Part shown: positions 21,256 through 33,074 of the stretch, one piece after another | Numbering within the stretch: position 1 is the stretch's first letter | How the letters are laid out: every line of letters starts with the position of its first letter | From: Oscheius dolichura | Taxonomy: Eukaryota; Nematoda; Chromadorea; Rhabditida; Rhabditidae | Direction of reading: 5' to 3' | DNA length: 64,000 nt | NCBI GenBank assembly: GCA_932521035.1 | Contig: OW051496.1 | Location: forward strand, 7,564,001-7,628,000 | Translations under genes and position numbers: made by a program | Notes under the pieces: model-generated | Databases searched by the model: none | Seen by the model: only the letters and a program-made list of their open reading frames with translations | What the model was told of the DNA's origin: nothing

Positions 21256-22014
21256 TTAGATGCCTGTAGATCCAAAGCCGCCTGCTCCCCGTTGGGTTTC
21301 TTCTAATGATTGTACTTCCACGTAGTTGCAGTGGGCGATTCTCTCGCAAATAAATTGGGCAATCCGGTCACCAACTTTAACCTGAAACAGCAAAGTAATT
21401 GGAATAAAATAAGATGACAAACCTCAAAATCTTGCTCGCTGAAATTAAAGAGGAGGACTTTCAAAACACCACGGTAATCGCTATCAACAACTCCAGCGCC
21501 CACATCGATAAAGTTCTTGGCAGCTAGTCCTAAATAGAAAAATTTGAAGTCAAATAGAGCCTTACCTGAGCGAGGAGCAACACGGCCATAATATCCGAAG
21601 GGCAATTCTACTTGCAAATCCGTGGAGACGCAGTATTTGCCTTTTGCTGGGACTGTTACATTTTCGGCGCTGTATAAATCTGCACCAGCTGCAGCAGCAG
21701 AGCCGTAGGTGGGAGCATGGGCATTGGCCGACGTCTTGACGAAGCGAAGGATCAAACGCTGAAAAAAGCTTATACACAAGAAACTGGAAATAGTTTACCT
21801 CGTCGGTATATTTCGTTTTCTTGGTTGGAGGCGGGGACACATCTGTAGCTTCGGTAGCCCCTTCAAGTAACATTTCTGGAAAATATACATGATCATAGTT
21901 TTCGAAGCAAAGAGAAAATAGAAAGAACAGAACGACACCGTTTAGGTCTGGCAAAACTAGTGTTTTCCTTTGGAAAGGAATTCCATCCAATTTTTTAGCC
22001 TGCCCATCAAGCAT
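21256..22014 (-). CDS. dut-1: dUTP pyrophosphatase (dUTPase)
   Basis: Hydrolyses dUTP to dUMP and PPi, keeping uracil out of DNA. It has 192 aa from five exons (21939-22014, 21799-21875, 21566-21758, 21423-21529, 21256-21381). All five dUTPase motifs are present in order: AGADLYSA (1), GRVAPRSG (2), GVVDSDYRG with the catalytic Asp/Tyr (3), [12 protein letters not shown] (4) and [10 protein letters not shown] (5, the C-terminal P-loop-like lid). The N-terminal extension of about 50 residues ([11 protein letters not shown] onward, with a PPPTKKTK stretch) may act in targeting. Introns are 36-63 nt. The gene is divergent from sulfite oxidase, with 297 bp between the two starts. Confidence 0.95.
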
Positions 22015-22311
22015 GAGCTGGAAAAATTATGTATAAAACCAAAAATGAGCCGTCAACCCACTCAGCCGAGCAAAAAAAAAAAAACCTTGACACCGAGAGG
22101 GCTTGCCTCGCCTCATTCTATCTCTCACAGCCCCACATTGTTCATTTCGCGCCGACTTTAACCTAACGGAGCGGCACGTATGATTCACTCTACCATTTAG
22201 GTCCTTTCCGGAGAAAACCGGTTTGAATCACGTGTTTCTTTTTCTTTTATTTGTTTGTCATTCAGATATTCCTCCTTGTATTCTTTACTAACACATAAAA
22301 ATTACAGAAAA
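22015..22311. promoter_or_regulatory. Bidirectional promoter region of dUTPase and sulfite oxidase
   Basis: 297 bp lie between two divergent start codons, with a poly(A) run of about a dozen As at 22070-22084 and otherwise no coding potential. That this is a shared promoter is inferred from position only. Confidence 0.4.
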
Positions 22312-24452
22312 ATGTTATTACGTCGCTGTTTGAGGCAGCGGAACTTACTACACTGGTGCAGGTTATCAGGAGGGCCGAGATCAGCATTTAATTCAATCGG
22401 AAACTCGACAGCCTCTGACAAAGACCAAAGTGAGTCCTTCTATTTCATCTTCACCTTGAAATAGACAGATCATATATTTTACTCGGTGGAACATCTATTG
22501 TTGTTGGTTACACGTTCTACAAACTGTTAAGTAGAAGCATTTTGGCAGATGCTTCCCAAAATGACAAACACCGTTTTACTCCACTGGAAAGAAAGGATCT
22601 TCCTACTTATAGAAAAGAAGAAGTGAAACAACATGGAAGAACAGCTGAAAGAATATGGGTCACGTACAAAATGTTACGTTTTTGGTAATTTTTCGTCTAA
22701 ATATATTTTCCTTTGTATTCTGACTTATCCATAAACATTGACATATTTTAGGGAGTTTATGATGTGACCGATTTTGTTAATGGGCATCCTGGTGGTGATA
22801 AAATTCTGATGGCTGCTGGAGGAACAGTCGGACCATTTTGGGCTCTCTACTCGCAACATTTCACCCCAGAAGTCATGGAAATTTTAGAAACATTGAGAAT
22901 TGGAAACTTGGATTTGAGAGACATAGAGGAGCCCAGAGAGGTTATTTTATTGTTTCCTTTAAAACATTTTGCTCTTCCTATGTTATTTGTCAACGTAGTG
23001 TCCTTTTCCAGGTTGACGCTTCTGATCCTTTTTCAACTGATCCTACACGACATCCCGCTTTGATTGTCAATAATGCTAAGCCATTCAATGCTGAAACACC
23101 TCCCTCCTTGCTTATTGACCATTTTTGTACACCTAACGAATTGTTCTTCGTTAGAAATCATCTACCTGTTCCCATTGTGAGGTTCTGATTAGGATAGTTT
23201 AAACATTCGCTATTTCAGACTGATAGAAACATCCATAAGCTTACAATTGAAGGCATAGGGATAAAGACGCCTATTACAGTGTCTGTCGACGAGCTTGAAA
23301 AAAAATACAAGGAGACTTATGTAACATCCGTTATTCAATGTGCTGGAAATAGAAGGGCGGACATGAATAGGTTTATTTTCTAAATTTTGCACAATGTTTC
23401 CTTGTTTCAGGTTCAAAAAAGTACAAGGTCTTATGTGGGAAGGAACAGCTATTAGCAATGCAAAGTGGACTGGAGTACGATTAAGAGTGAGCTTTCGTCA
23501 AAGTTTTCTATTATATCTAGGTTATAGGATGTTCTCATTTCCGCTGGAGTTGATCCAAATGATAAACGAATCAAGCATGTACATCTTGAAGGCGCAGATG
23601 TTGATCCTACCGGTAAGCTAGGCTAAAATGCTTGTAAACTATTCTTTGTAGGTACTCCTTATGGAGCTTCCATTCCCTTTGAAAAAGCAATGTGCCCAGA
23701 AACAATTATTGCATACAAAATGAATGACGAAAATATTCCCCTTGACCATGGAGCTCCCCTTAGACTTATTGTACCAGGAAACGTCGGTGCACGACAAGTA
23801 AAATGGTTAACCACTATTCGTCTCAGTGAGGAAGAAAGCCCTAGTCATTTTCAACGGAAGGATTATCGGTAGGTATTTTTATTATTTAATTATTTGTTTA
23901 GGGCTTTTTCGCCTTCAGTGAACCTCGGCGATGAGCTGAAATGGGATACAGTTCCTTCTATTCAAGAATATCCCATCCAATCCGCGTTCTGTACTCCTGG
24001 CCCCGAAGTTACAGTTGACCGTCAGGATGAAACGATTGATGTAGCCGGCTATGCATGGAGCGGTGGTGGACGAGGAATTATACGGGTAGAAATTACCGCT
24101 GATGGAGGTAAGACTTGGCAAAGTGCGGAATTGGAGCACGACCCTCAGCAGGATCAGGTATTTTTATTTATATCATATTTAATTTATAATATTTAGGAGC
24201 ATATGTGGGCCTGGACGTTCTTCCGCGCGTCGGTAAAGATTCCCGAAGATGTAGATAAATTTGAACTAGCTGTAAAAGCCACAGACAGGTATGCTTGCTT
24301 ATATAGCAGTCCTTTTTTTCAGAGCGTATAACACGCAGCCCGAGACCCCTGCCGGCATTTGGAACGTACGTGGCCTTTTGAACAACGCTTGGCATCGCAT
24401 CCAAATTAATGTTGCCGATAGTTCAAAGAAAGAAAACGGTTCGTCAAAATAA
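22312..24452 (+). CDS. SUOX: Sulfite oxidase
   Basis: Mitochondrial intermembrane molybdoenzyme that oxidises sulfite to sulfate, encoded by about 11 exons. The N-terminus ([20 protein letters not shown]) is an Arg-rich presequence followed by a hydrophobic segment ([19 protein letters not shown]). A cytochrome b5-type heme domain contains [16 protein letters not shown]. The Moco domain contains [13 protein letters not shown] (Cys is the Mo ligand) and GVRLRDVLISAG. It also contains [21 protein letters not shown] dimerisation domain ends with [19 protein letters not shown] and [11 protein letters not shown]. The donor of intron 2 (around 22655-22675) is ambiguous: only TGG|gtcacg keeps phase with acceptor 22752 and drops a few residues. 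The alternative is a shifted acceptor. The stop is TAA at 24450. Confidence 0.95.
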
Positions 24453-25065
24453 TTTTTGAAGATAGTATTTCTCAGTTTTATGTTTGTATCTTTTTTTAAC
24501 GGTTTTATCACTTCTTGCCTTCAACTCTGTGATATAGAAAGTGAGAGCAGTAAAGATTTTAATGACGAATTTTATTACCACACTCCTGGCTTCTCGTGCC
24601 CTGACGTTATTCCTTTATCAGCATGTAGCTGATTGAATAGTGTGTGGGTCGGCACAGCTCGAACAGCTCAAATTCAGTTCCTATTGAGCTGCGATGATAT
24701 TATCTTGATAAGATTCTTCGTTATCGAAAGATAATTTTTCTCCGCACAATCTCTCACTGTCTCTTTGTTATTCTTTTTTTGTGGTCTCCACAGGCAGCCT
24801 CCACAATAACACCCCTCTGCTGTGTCGTCGGCTTTTATCCAAATTTATTCGTTTTGCTTTGATTGACGCGGCATAGTCTCGCTGTCTTTGAATAGCAAAA
24901 TTGGAATCTATCCTGCGTCACACTTTTCGCACACCACTAACAGTCTTATCATGTCGCCTTCCCTTTATTGCTCGGCGAATAGTCAAGTCACGATACCTCG
25001 CTTCCTCTTGTTATTATAATTTTCACATTTTATGCTTATAAGATTCACTACTGTATATCTTTCAG
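24453..25065. other. Intergenic spacer between SUOX and DUSP12
   Basis: AT-rich and non-coding on both strands as far as I can see. It should hold the SUOX 3' end and the DUSP12 promoter. Confidence 0.5.
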
Positions 25066-26301
25066 ATGATCGACAAAGTTGCAGATCACGTTTATATTTC
25101 CGGAGCTGGTCCTTTGCTAACAGAAGACGGGCAGAAATTTGTGCACGAGTACAATGTGAGTTTTTCTAGTGAATTTGGTTACAACTATAATTTTCAGATA
25201 GGCCGTGTATTGACTGTTTCAGCAATGGCTGTTCCTCCGGACAGAAGAATAGATGATATCGAATATCTGTAAGCATTAATTTTTGTATCTTTCATGTAAT
25301 TATTTTAGTTTCATTTTTGCCTTAGATGTTTCTAATCAAGATATACTCAATCGCCTTGAGGAGGGAGTTCAGTGCATAGAAGAAAGTGTAAAGCGATCTC
25401 AAAATATACTGGTTCATTGGCTAGTTTTTCTTTTGGCTTGTTACCTAGTCAAGTTTAGTGAAGCTGGCATGTCTCGGAGTATAGTTTTTGTATGCGCATA
25501 TATTATGAGGAAATTCAATTGGAATGCTAACAAGTCTCTTCTTTACATTAAAAAAATTCGACCTAGCGCCCAGTAAGTGTGACCGTATGCTTTACTTCCC
25601 TTGAGTTATAGGCCAAATGCAGGATTTATAGAGCAGCTCCTAATATTCGAAAGCCTGGGTTGTGTTGCTGATGCTCGCTCTTTAGCTGGATGCTCGAAGT
25701 ACAGACACTGGTGCTTGTCTACAAATAATACGCCACATCCGGGTAAATAAAGTTTCTACTACTATTGTTTTCCAGAACTTGCCCTTCATCTGCCAGAAAC
25801 TTCTTCACGGGTTAACAACTACCAGTCAGAAGAAAGGAAGGGAAACAAATTTAGGTAACGTAGTTTTAATTCGTATATACAGATACTCATTATAGGTGCG
25901 GAAAATGTAGGCAGGCGGTATTTTTTGGAGAACACATCATACGCCATAATAGATTAGACGGACAAGTTAGTTTCGTTCGCTACGAATTTATCGTTTTTTT
26001 TCAGCCATGTACTTTCGGTTATCTTATCGAGCCAATGAAATGGATGACAACTGACGAATATACTGGTAAAATATGCTGTCCTTCATGTGGAGAAAAACTT
26101 GGAAATTATAATTGGGGTGGAAGGCAATGTCAAGGAGAGCATGGTGACAAATGCCGTGAACAAGGTTACACGATTTTCTTATTCACCTCTATGTTTTCAG
26201 TTGTTCCATGGGTTCACCTACATAAGAATAAAATAGACGAAAGCAAACCACGCTCGACTGTTCAACAAACTCACAATGTTCCTTACGTTGTTATCACATA
26301 G
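25066..26301 (+). CDS. DUSP12: Dual-specificity phosphatase 12 (YVH1 family)
   Basis: Phosphatase with a C-terminal zinc-binding domain; YVH1 proteins act in 60S ribosome maturation. About ten exons. N-terminal DSP domain: MIDKVADHVYISG, FIFALDVSNQDILNRL, then the active site HCEAGMSRS (HCxxGxxRS), and NWNANKSLLYIKKIRP followed by NAGFIEQL. The C-terminal zinc domain has CGKCRQAVFF, EPMKWMTTDEY, CCPSCGEKLGNYNW, later cysteines, and VPWVHLHKNKIDE. The catalytic Cys codon (TG|T) is split by the intron 25420-25458, which starts with GC rather than GT. Other introns are canonical. It is convergent with DDI1, 126 bp apart. Confidence 0.93.
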
Positions 26302-26427
26302 TTTTGAATACATATTATAACAATGTGCTTTAATACAATAAGTTTATTGATACAAATTTATACAGTCGATATACGATATTCTTACCCATAGAGGTGTGAC
26401 AATTTTGTGATATAATATCACTACAAA

Positions 26428-27796
26428 TTACTTCTGATCGGTTTCCATTGGCTCATCTGGTCGCTTCGACTGGTCGAGGATTTCCTTCAGCTGGGCTTCT
26501 TCTTGAGTGCGTAACTTGGCACGTTCTATTTCAGAATAGGCTGCTGCTTCTCCAGGGCTCAAAAACTTCGTAGTTGCCTCGTTGTTAAATGTCAAGGTTC
26601 TGTCGTGCAAATTGATGACGGCTCGATGACGCAGAAGAAGATCCAATCCGAGAAGAACCTCATGAGCGGCACCAGTTTCCATTACGTGAAGAGTTATAGG
26701 GAATCCATGGTTTTCTACGCTCATCTCACATTGCCAAATAGTTCCTAGTGAAGCTTGATTACCGCCAATCCCTCTGAATTGAAAAGCATGGTCGCGGTTG
26801 ATGAAATCTGCAAGTCCACATTTCTCCGCGAAGTCCATTGAGATCAGAGATTTGGCGGCTCCGGTATCAATAAAAGCGTGGCCTTCCACACCATTTAGTC
26901 GAATTTTGATATAAAGCATTTCAACAGGAATTAGGATCTCCGGATTATCGTTCATAGCAGTTTCCATATTTCTAAAAAGTTATCAATAGAAAAAAAAATA
27001 TAAATTTACTCTTCAAGGCGTTGTGCAGATGTACGCTGTTCCATTTCCTTTTGTGCGCTTATATGCAAGTGGCGTTTTTTCTCAGCAATATGTTTCATCA
27101 CAGAGTTACGATAAGTAATAAGGAATGCCCCTAAAACAAGAGTTGAAAGTAAATTAAGCAATCTTACATTTATCATTGGGCCGTCGTTGATATTGATCAA
27201 ACAACCCTGGGTAAGTCTTGTCAAATGCACGGCGAGCAGCTTGTCGCTGGCCCTCAGAAGCTCGCTTCAGTTGTGCGTATAAGCCTAATCCATCCTTTAC
27301 GGTAGTTATTTCCTCAAAAAGCTGCTTTCTAGTATTAGGAATTCGAATAGAACGAATAAGATTTCGGCGCTCATCATCTTCTACTTCAATTAATTCCACC
27401 ACCATTTCAGGGGAAAGCACGACTACGTCATTATCCTTCAGATTCATAATCTAAAGTGAACTGTTGGTTAAAATACGAGAATAATTACCTTCAGCGAGCC
27501 AGCCTTGAGGATATCGGCTTTAGTGTAAGTTTGTCCATCAACTGTAACATCGTATGCAGTTGATTTCCTGAGTCCTAGAACAGGCTGAACTATCTTGATA
27601 AAATCCTCATAACTTGTTTCTGGATTTATCTGGAAAAGAAACATTTATACTTTTATACGCGTCCGCTCCACCATCTTTAACAAAGGTGTTCGTACTTTTT
27701 CATTGAGCAAACGGAATATAAAAGAAGAAAAAAACTCACCTCAAGGCTGATGAGATCGCTGTTTTCATGTTCTGAATTAAGGAAGGATAATTGCAT
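26428..27796 (-). CDS. ddi-1: DDI1-type ubiquitin-shuttle aspartic protease
   Basis: Proteasome-shuttle protein with a retropepsin-like domain; in animals DDI proteins activate the NRF1/SKN-1A bounce-back response. It has five exons, starting at 27796. Residues from MQLSFLNSEHENSD to about 75 form a ubiquitin-like domain (LRKSTAYDVTVDGQTYTKAD). A helical linker follows (NTRKQLFEEI, GLYAQLKRASEGQRQAARRA). The retropepsin domain carries MLYIKIRLNGVEGHAFIDTG with catalytic Asp in DTGA, and EVLLGLDLLLRHRAVINL. An acidic tail ends PDEPMETDQK. Introns are about 37-150 nt. Confidence 0.93.
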
Positions 27797-28853
27797 GGCT
27801 CTTCGTTTCCTATCTGAAAATAAGTTTTATAAATACTAATGCATGCCACTTGGAAGAAGTCGCCTATTAAAAAAACAAGTGCGAAAGAATGAAACAAAAG
27901 CGTAAAAAAAACGAGATACGGGAGCTCCAGGAGGGGGATGACGTGAACTCTATTCAGCCTTTGAGAACAGTAATAGGGAATAAACGGTAGCTAGCTATAA
28001 GATGTTTTGGTCAATTGAACAAGCATGAGAGAATGATTGCAACATAAAAAATATCAAATATTGAGGAGAAGCTGACAATTTATGGGAAGACGAAAGATCG
28101 CGTTCCTAAAGATGCAAAGCAAAAATGTAATTGTTATATACTTCTCGATGAAAAATCAATGCGCTTCGAGTGATAATTTCGTCATAAGATGCCAGCATAT
28201 AGCCGGAAAGCGTTTCATTCCTTTCTACTCACTAAAAAGCGCAAAAAAATGTGTTACGACGCCATATAAAACACAGAGCATCAGTATCACGAGGACACAG
28301 AGCACCTGCTTGAGGGGAGAAGGAATAAACTGACTGAAAGGATGGGCAAAATGATGATAATTCCCAGGGATGAAATTTTGAAACTCGTGTGTACGTAATG
28401 CATCGTCCACGTGAAAATGTCCAAGGTTCAGACTTTTTCATCTCGCATCATCATATCATCTCCTTCCTCAGAAAATGTCTCACCCACTGAGACAAATGGC
28501 CAGCTGAATGGCGCCGGTTGCAGCACTAATGACCCTGACGGGGAGCAGGTCAACGGCCAAGAGAAACAAATAATAAAAGACAGTCTGCTGTACAGAAGGT
28601 CAAAGCCTCGATGATAGCCAATTTTGGGTCTATTTATCCAGCTGGGAGTGTTTTTCTTCGAGTGTAGGGTATACTTCCCTTTCACTCTTCAAGGCCACCA
28701 TTGCGACCCGGAAGATTTTTTTTCTAGATAGTACCCGATTTATTGGCATTCACAATATTATAAGGTGGATATGTACAGGAAGATGTCCTCCAATTTGGGC
28801 GACGGTTGACTGCGACGGAGATGTCTACGTGAGACTAGTAGGGGATGGGAGAT
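27797..28853. other. Intergenic spacer between DDI1 and the UNC-93-like gene
   Basis: AT-rich to about 28.7 kb, then GC-rich. Small ORFs on both strands around 28.4-28.7 kb show no recognisable family. The left side contains the DDI1 promoter and 5' UTR (acceptor just upstream of its ATG). Confidence 0.4.
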
Positions 28854-30642
28854 CTAGGCCTGCGACTCGCAGGAATTGGCCTCCTCCTCCAGGGGATGGA
28901 CCTTCGGGTCGTGGGCCTCGATCTTGGTGTCGGCCGTGACTATCCAGAAGCCGACGGCGGCCAGGCAGAGGGAGCAGGTCATCACTCCGAGGGCCTCGTA
29001 GAGGGGCAGCTTGGGGGAGAAGAAGAAGATGAGACAGCCGGAGAGAGACTGAAGGAGGATGGCTATGAAGGGAAGGGGCAGGCGGTACCTGGTAGAATTT
29101 ACCGGAGGAGAAGACGTGAGAACGGCGTTTGGGGATGACCAGGGCACAGATCACCCCCCGGACGGTGGAGAGACTCGCGTCGATGCAGCCGAGCAGGAAG
29201 GCGATCAGCAGGACGGACCAGATTCTGGAAGAGAGACTTTTTGGGGGGAAAGGGGGCACTGTACCTGGGTTCAAAGAGTAGCGCGGCGTCGTCATTTGGC
29301 AGGATGGACGACAGTCTCGGCGTCGACGCGACTGTCAGACCAAAGACACCCAGGGTCAGGGTGACACACAACACCATTGTGGGTCTCAACCCGAAGGAAG
29401 GATACCGATGGGAGAGGGCAGACACGAAGAGGCCCACTGAAAAGGGAGATGAGTGAGGGAGGACGGGGGAGGACTCACTTCCGATCTCCCCTAGCCCGAC
29501 GGCCACGGAGTAGAGGGCCGGTAGGTAGACGTAGCTGGACAGGGATTTGGTGAAGGTCAACGTGGTAGGGTAGACGCCAACCCAGAAGGAGGTGAACATT
29601 CCCCAGTGCATGAAGAGAGGCGCCAGAAGCAGGATCTGCGGCTTGACGCAGCAGCGAATCTGCTCTCCTGGAAGATACAGTATGCCAGCTGAAATAGACG
29701 GGGAACTAACCGAGATGCTTGGTCAGGCCGTCCCATTTCAGGTCCTTGGCCGAGCTCAGGGCGTCGGGGACTTCGCTAGAGGGCAAGGTGAGGAAGACGA
29801 TGTTAGAGAGGATGGCAATCCCCGTGAAGGCGCCGTACATTATTTTAACCTGGAAGCTGTCCACCGTCTAGAATCGAGTAAACCCTACTTCGTAGTCACT
29901 GAACTGCCTGTAGAAGTGAGCCGTGGCTGTTCCATTGGCAGCGGAAGCGAATTCTGTCACGGGGGGAGGAGTGGCTCCGAAGAAGAAGATCAGCGCCAGG
30001 ATGCCGCCCCCGACGAGCATGCTAGAGGGCGGGATACTCCAAATTTCAAAAGGGAAACATACCAGCCACTGTTGATTGTCCAGACGAGGACAGAGTTACG
30101 GGAGATCGTTCGCATTGAGGAATGTGAAGTAACGTAGGTCCCCTGCCCGGCATAGAACACTGCAAAAGGGGGGATTCTAACCGGGAGGGAGATCTACAAC
30201 TCACTGGCAAAGCCAAGGCCCATCAGTCCGGAAGCCAGGTAATAGTAGATCTGGTTCAAATGGAAAAATCCTATGTAGAAGAGGGTCAACATAGAAGAAC
30301 CTGGAGATCTCTATTTTTGAGGGGAGGATGGCTCTCTTACCGAAGAAAACAGTCCATTTGGGGCCGAGGAGGTGGAGAAGTGAGGGGGCGAAGAGATTAC
30401 AAAAAGTGTAGACGAGGTACATGACGGACTGTCTGGAATGGGTGATAACAGAGAGAAAGGAGGAGGGCATACCCATAGTATCCGGCGTAGGTGTCGATAA
30501 CCTCGGGGGCCCGTGAGTGGATGGAGTGGAGGACGGACTCGGCCACGAAGCTCTGTGTATTATACCCCGTCATCATGAACATCTGGCCGAAGCCCATCGT
30601 GGATATGCACAATAACTCGTAGAGGGTACCACGAGAGAACAT
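28854..30642 (-). CDS. UNC-93 / MFSD11-like membrane protein
   Basis: Multi-pass major-facilitator-like protein of the UNC-93 family, with about 10 exons on the minus strand. It starts at 30642 (MFSRGTLYELLCISTMGFGQ), matching the first helix of MFSD11/UNC-93 proteins. Then come YLVYTFCNLFAPSLLHLLGP, FHLNQIYYYLASGLMGLGFA, and the family-typical AGQGTYVT with SRNSVLVWTINSG. Later helices include MLVGGGILALIFFFGATPP and SVAVGLGEIG. The C-terminal helices contain RYRLPLPFIAILLQSLSG and CSLCLAAVGFWIVTADTK. A short hydrophilic tail ends EEEANSCESQA. UNC-93 itself modulates a muscle two-pore K+ channel in C. elegans; whether this member does so is unknown. The frame stays open upstream to 30810, so a longer N-terminus is possible. 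Confidence 0.85.
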
Positions 30643-31472
30643 CTTCTGAAGAGGATTGGGTAGATATAGGAGAGAGGACGACAGGGGAGGACGCGGGGAA
30701 GCGCCGCTTCTGATTGGTATTCGAAGCGAGGAATTTCGAGGAAAGCGACACGGTTTATTCCCCCTGGCAGACGGGGAAGATGGTCGCTTTTCATAGGAAT
30801 GCAACGGCACAGTTCAACTTTGTGAGGGATAACAGGGGATGGGGTCTTTTGGGATGACAAAGAGGGGGTGCCCCTGGATGACTGGCCAAAGAAGGAACTA
30901 GGGGTATCCTCTGGCCGGGTGGATCAATGGCCGTGATGGATGCCTACGCGAACTGTATCGTATCGTCGAACTGTACTGTATCGTATCCAGGGAAGGGGAC
31001 ACGGTAGGGGTTTCGAAGAGACGAGGTCATACGGTAGGGTAAACATCAAAGGAATAGGTAAAAGACTGTAATGACACGGGACCGCGTTTATGATCTGTGG
31101 AGGGTGTAGTAATACAGGGAACAACGGGGAGAGAGCCGGGCAGACAGGCGGCAGAGGGGAATTTATAGAGACCAGTAGCACAAAGGATGGGACACGACGT
31201 CACCAGAATATCAAATAAACAGACTTTGAAGAACGGGAGGAGAAAGAGTGGAGGGAGAGGCGGATACAGGAAGTGGTCAACAACCAAGGGGAAAAGGAGG
31301 GGAATAGCTGGGGAGAGACCAAAGAGTGAAGGATGAGATATCTCCCGCCGATCAGATCAATGTCCAAATACGTGTAAATCAGGAGATGAGTCACCACATT
31401 TTCTTCGGCTGGGAAGGAAAACAATAGTACAGTAATGGACGAGGGGTGGGCTCCGATGACCCACTTCCGCCG

Positions 31473-31491
31473 AACCCGTAATATCTCGGCA
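31473..31491 (-). repeat. Dispersed motif copy 3, left arm of hairpin
   Basis: The plus strand reads AACCCGTAATATCTCGGCA, the complement of the TGCCGAGA consensus. It faces copy 4 across 47 nt. Confidence 0.65.
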
Positions 31492-31538
31492 GGGGAAAAT
31501 TATAACATTCGGTCTAAAAGGAACAAAAGGAAGTCTGC

Positions 31539-31556
31539 TGCCGAGAGTTTACGGCG
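31539..31556 (+). repeat. Dispersed motif copy 4, right arm of hairpin
   Basis: TGCCGAGAGTTTACGGCG, the inverted partner of copy 3. Together they can form a stem of about 17 bp with a few mismatches. Confidence 0.6.
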
Positions 31557-32980
31557 AGACAAAGTCTACAGTATCTCTGCCTGGCTGACTCGCCCGAGTA
31601 CAGGATACGACGGCCCCTTCATGTTAAATGGATAATTCCTAGCAAGAAGGGGGAGATCTTCTTGATGTTTTCCCCTCGAAAGAACAGCCAGAACTGCAAG
31701 CCTTAGCTGGCACCCCTCTCCCCCTTCCCTAGGGGTCATACTCTCTTCCTCCTCTTGCAGCAGCAGCAGCCGGTTCTTCTTTCTCTCGTGGAAGTGTGGT
31801 TGTTCGGCGAATTAGCCACGTGGGGGGATATCAGAGATAGCGACGATAATCAATTAACAAGGCGACGGTAGTCCGGAGAGAAGCCGTATGGGGGAAGGCG
31901 GCCCCTCCCTGTAAAAACAAACGACGTCATTTACTGTAAATGATTTACACTGAAGACGGGAAGAAGGCCGCCTGGGGAATATAGCCGCTGTAATGTATAA
32001 CTGTGCACTTTGCTCGTTTTCTTTACCGTACTCGTCTGGGAAAGGACTCTACAATTTCGATAGCCCGATATATGGTACTGGCCTTTCCTTTCCCTGGAAA
32101 ACTAAAAGTAGATCTTCTTCGCCCTTCTTTCTCTTTTCAGGGGTTTGTTTTTGGCCAAGAGCATGGTCGAAGTACCGAGAAGGTAGCGGGATACCTTCCC
32201 TATGCAAATTTCCCATATACTGGTTTGTCTGCTAACGGCCTGGTGTTGGGAAAACTTCTTTCTTTGGATTCTTCTAGTCTTTCTCCCTCGTATTCTTCAT
32301 TCAACGCTTTCACCCACTTAATTTAATCGGATCCTTCCCCGGTGGCCGCTTTTGCTCTTGCTCCTATTCATCCCATCCTTTTAGAGAAAATCGTTACAAA
32401 GGTGCCCCTTCCCCTTTTTATTTTAACGGATTATTTCAGTTTGAGTGGAGGAGTTATTTCCGTCTCCAGCAGGCGTGCCGGGATATGGAGGAGTTCGTCC
32501 GAACCGGAATATTAGGGTCTGCCTAGATGAGAATATAATTGTGTCTTACCATCGAGCTCGCAGTGTCGGGCAGCGGTCTCTTCCTCCCCGTTTGTGCTTT
32601 TCCCGTTCCCATGACAGTAAAAGCGTCGCCTGCCCCTACGAAGTTCGAGTGGGCTACTTATATGCACCGCGTAAATTTATCTTCCCATCCCATTAATGAA
32701 ACTGATTCAGGAGGAGACTTTGAAGGCGCTTGTGCTATGTTGAGAAAGCACCACATTACATGTGCATGCCTATTGACTCGTCTAAATTCAGAGGAGTAGC
32801 TGACCAAGGAACAGTGTGTCACGTTGCTCAATACTGTCAAGCCCAAGAAGTTGGTGGTCTATGAAGACAGTCTGGGCCCGTCTTATTGGTTGGATGCAAT
32901 GTTCCCAACAAAACAACTGGTACTTTCCTCGTAGTGATACTAGGGGAGGGGAACTCGGCCCTCGGTAGTTCAATCCTCCA

Positions 32981-32999
32981 CACCCGTAAAATCTCGGCA
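32981..32999 (-). repeat. Dispersed motif copy 5, left arm of hairpin
   Basis: The plus strand reads CACCCGTAAAATCTCGGCA, an exact complement of the consensus. It faces copy 6 across 56 nt. Confidence 0.7.
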
Positions 33000-33055
33000 A
33001 CAAAGGTATAAATGCGTCACAGTTTTGTAACTGTTTTCAATAAAGACAAGACCAC

Positions 33056-33074
33056 TGCCGAGACTTTACGCGTG
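33056..33074 (+). repeat. Dispersed motif copy 6, right arm of hairpin
   Basis: TGCCGAGACTTTACGCGTG, two mismatches from the complement of copy 5, so a long stem is possible. Confidence 0.7.

Larger units (their letters stand above)
30643..32339. other. 1.7-kb region upstream of the UNC-93-like gene
   Basis: No confident gene. It contains a short repeated string CTGTATCGTATC (around 30953-30990) and an inverted pair of the dispersed motif at 31473-31556. Confidence 0.4.
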
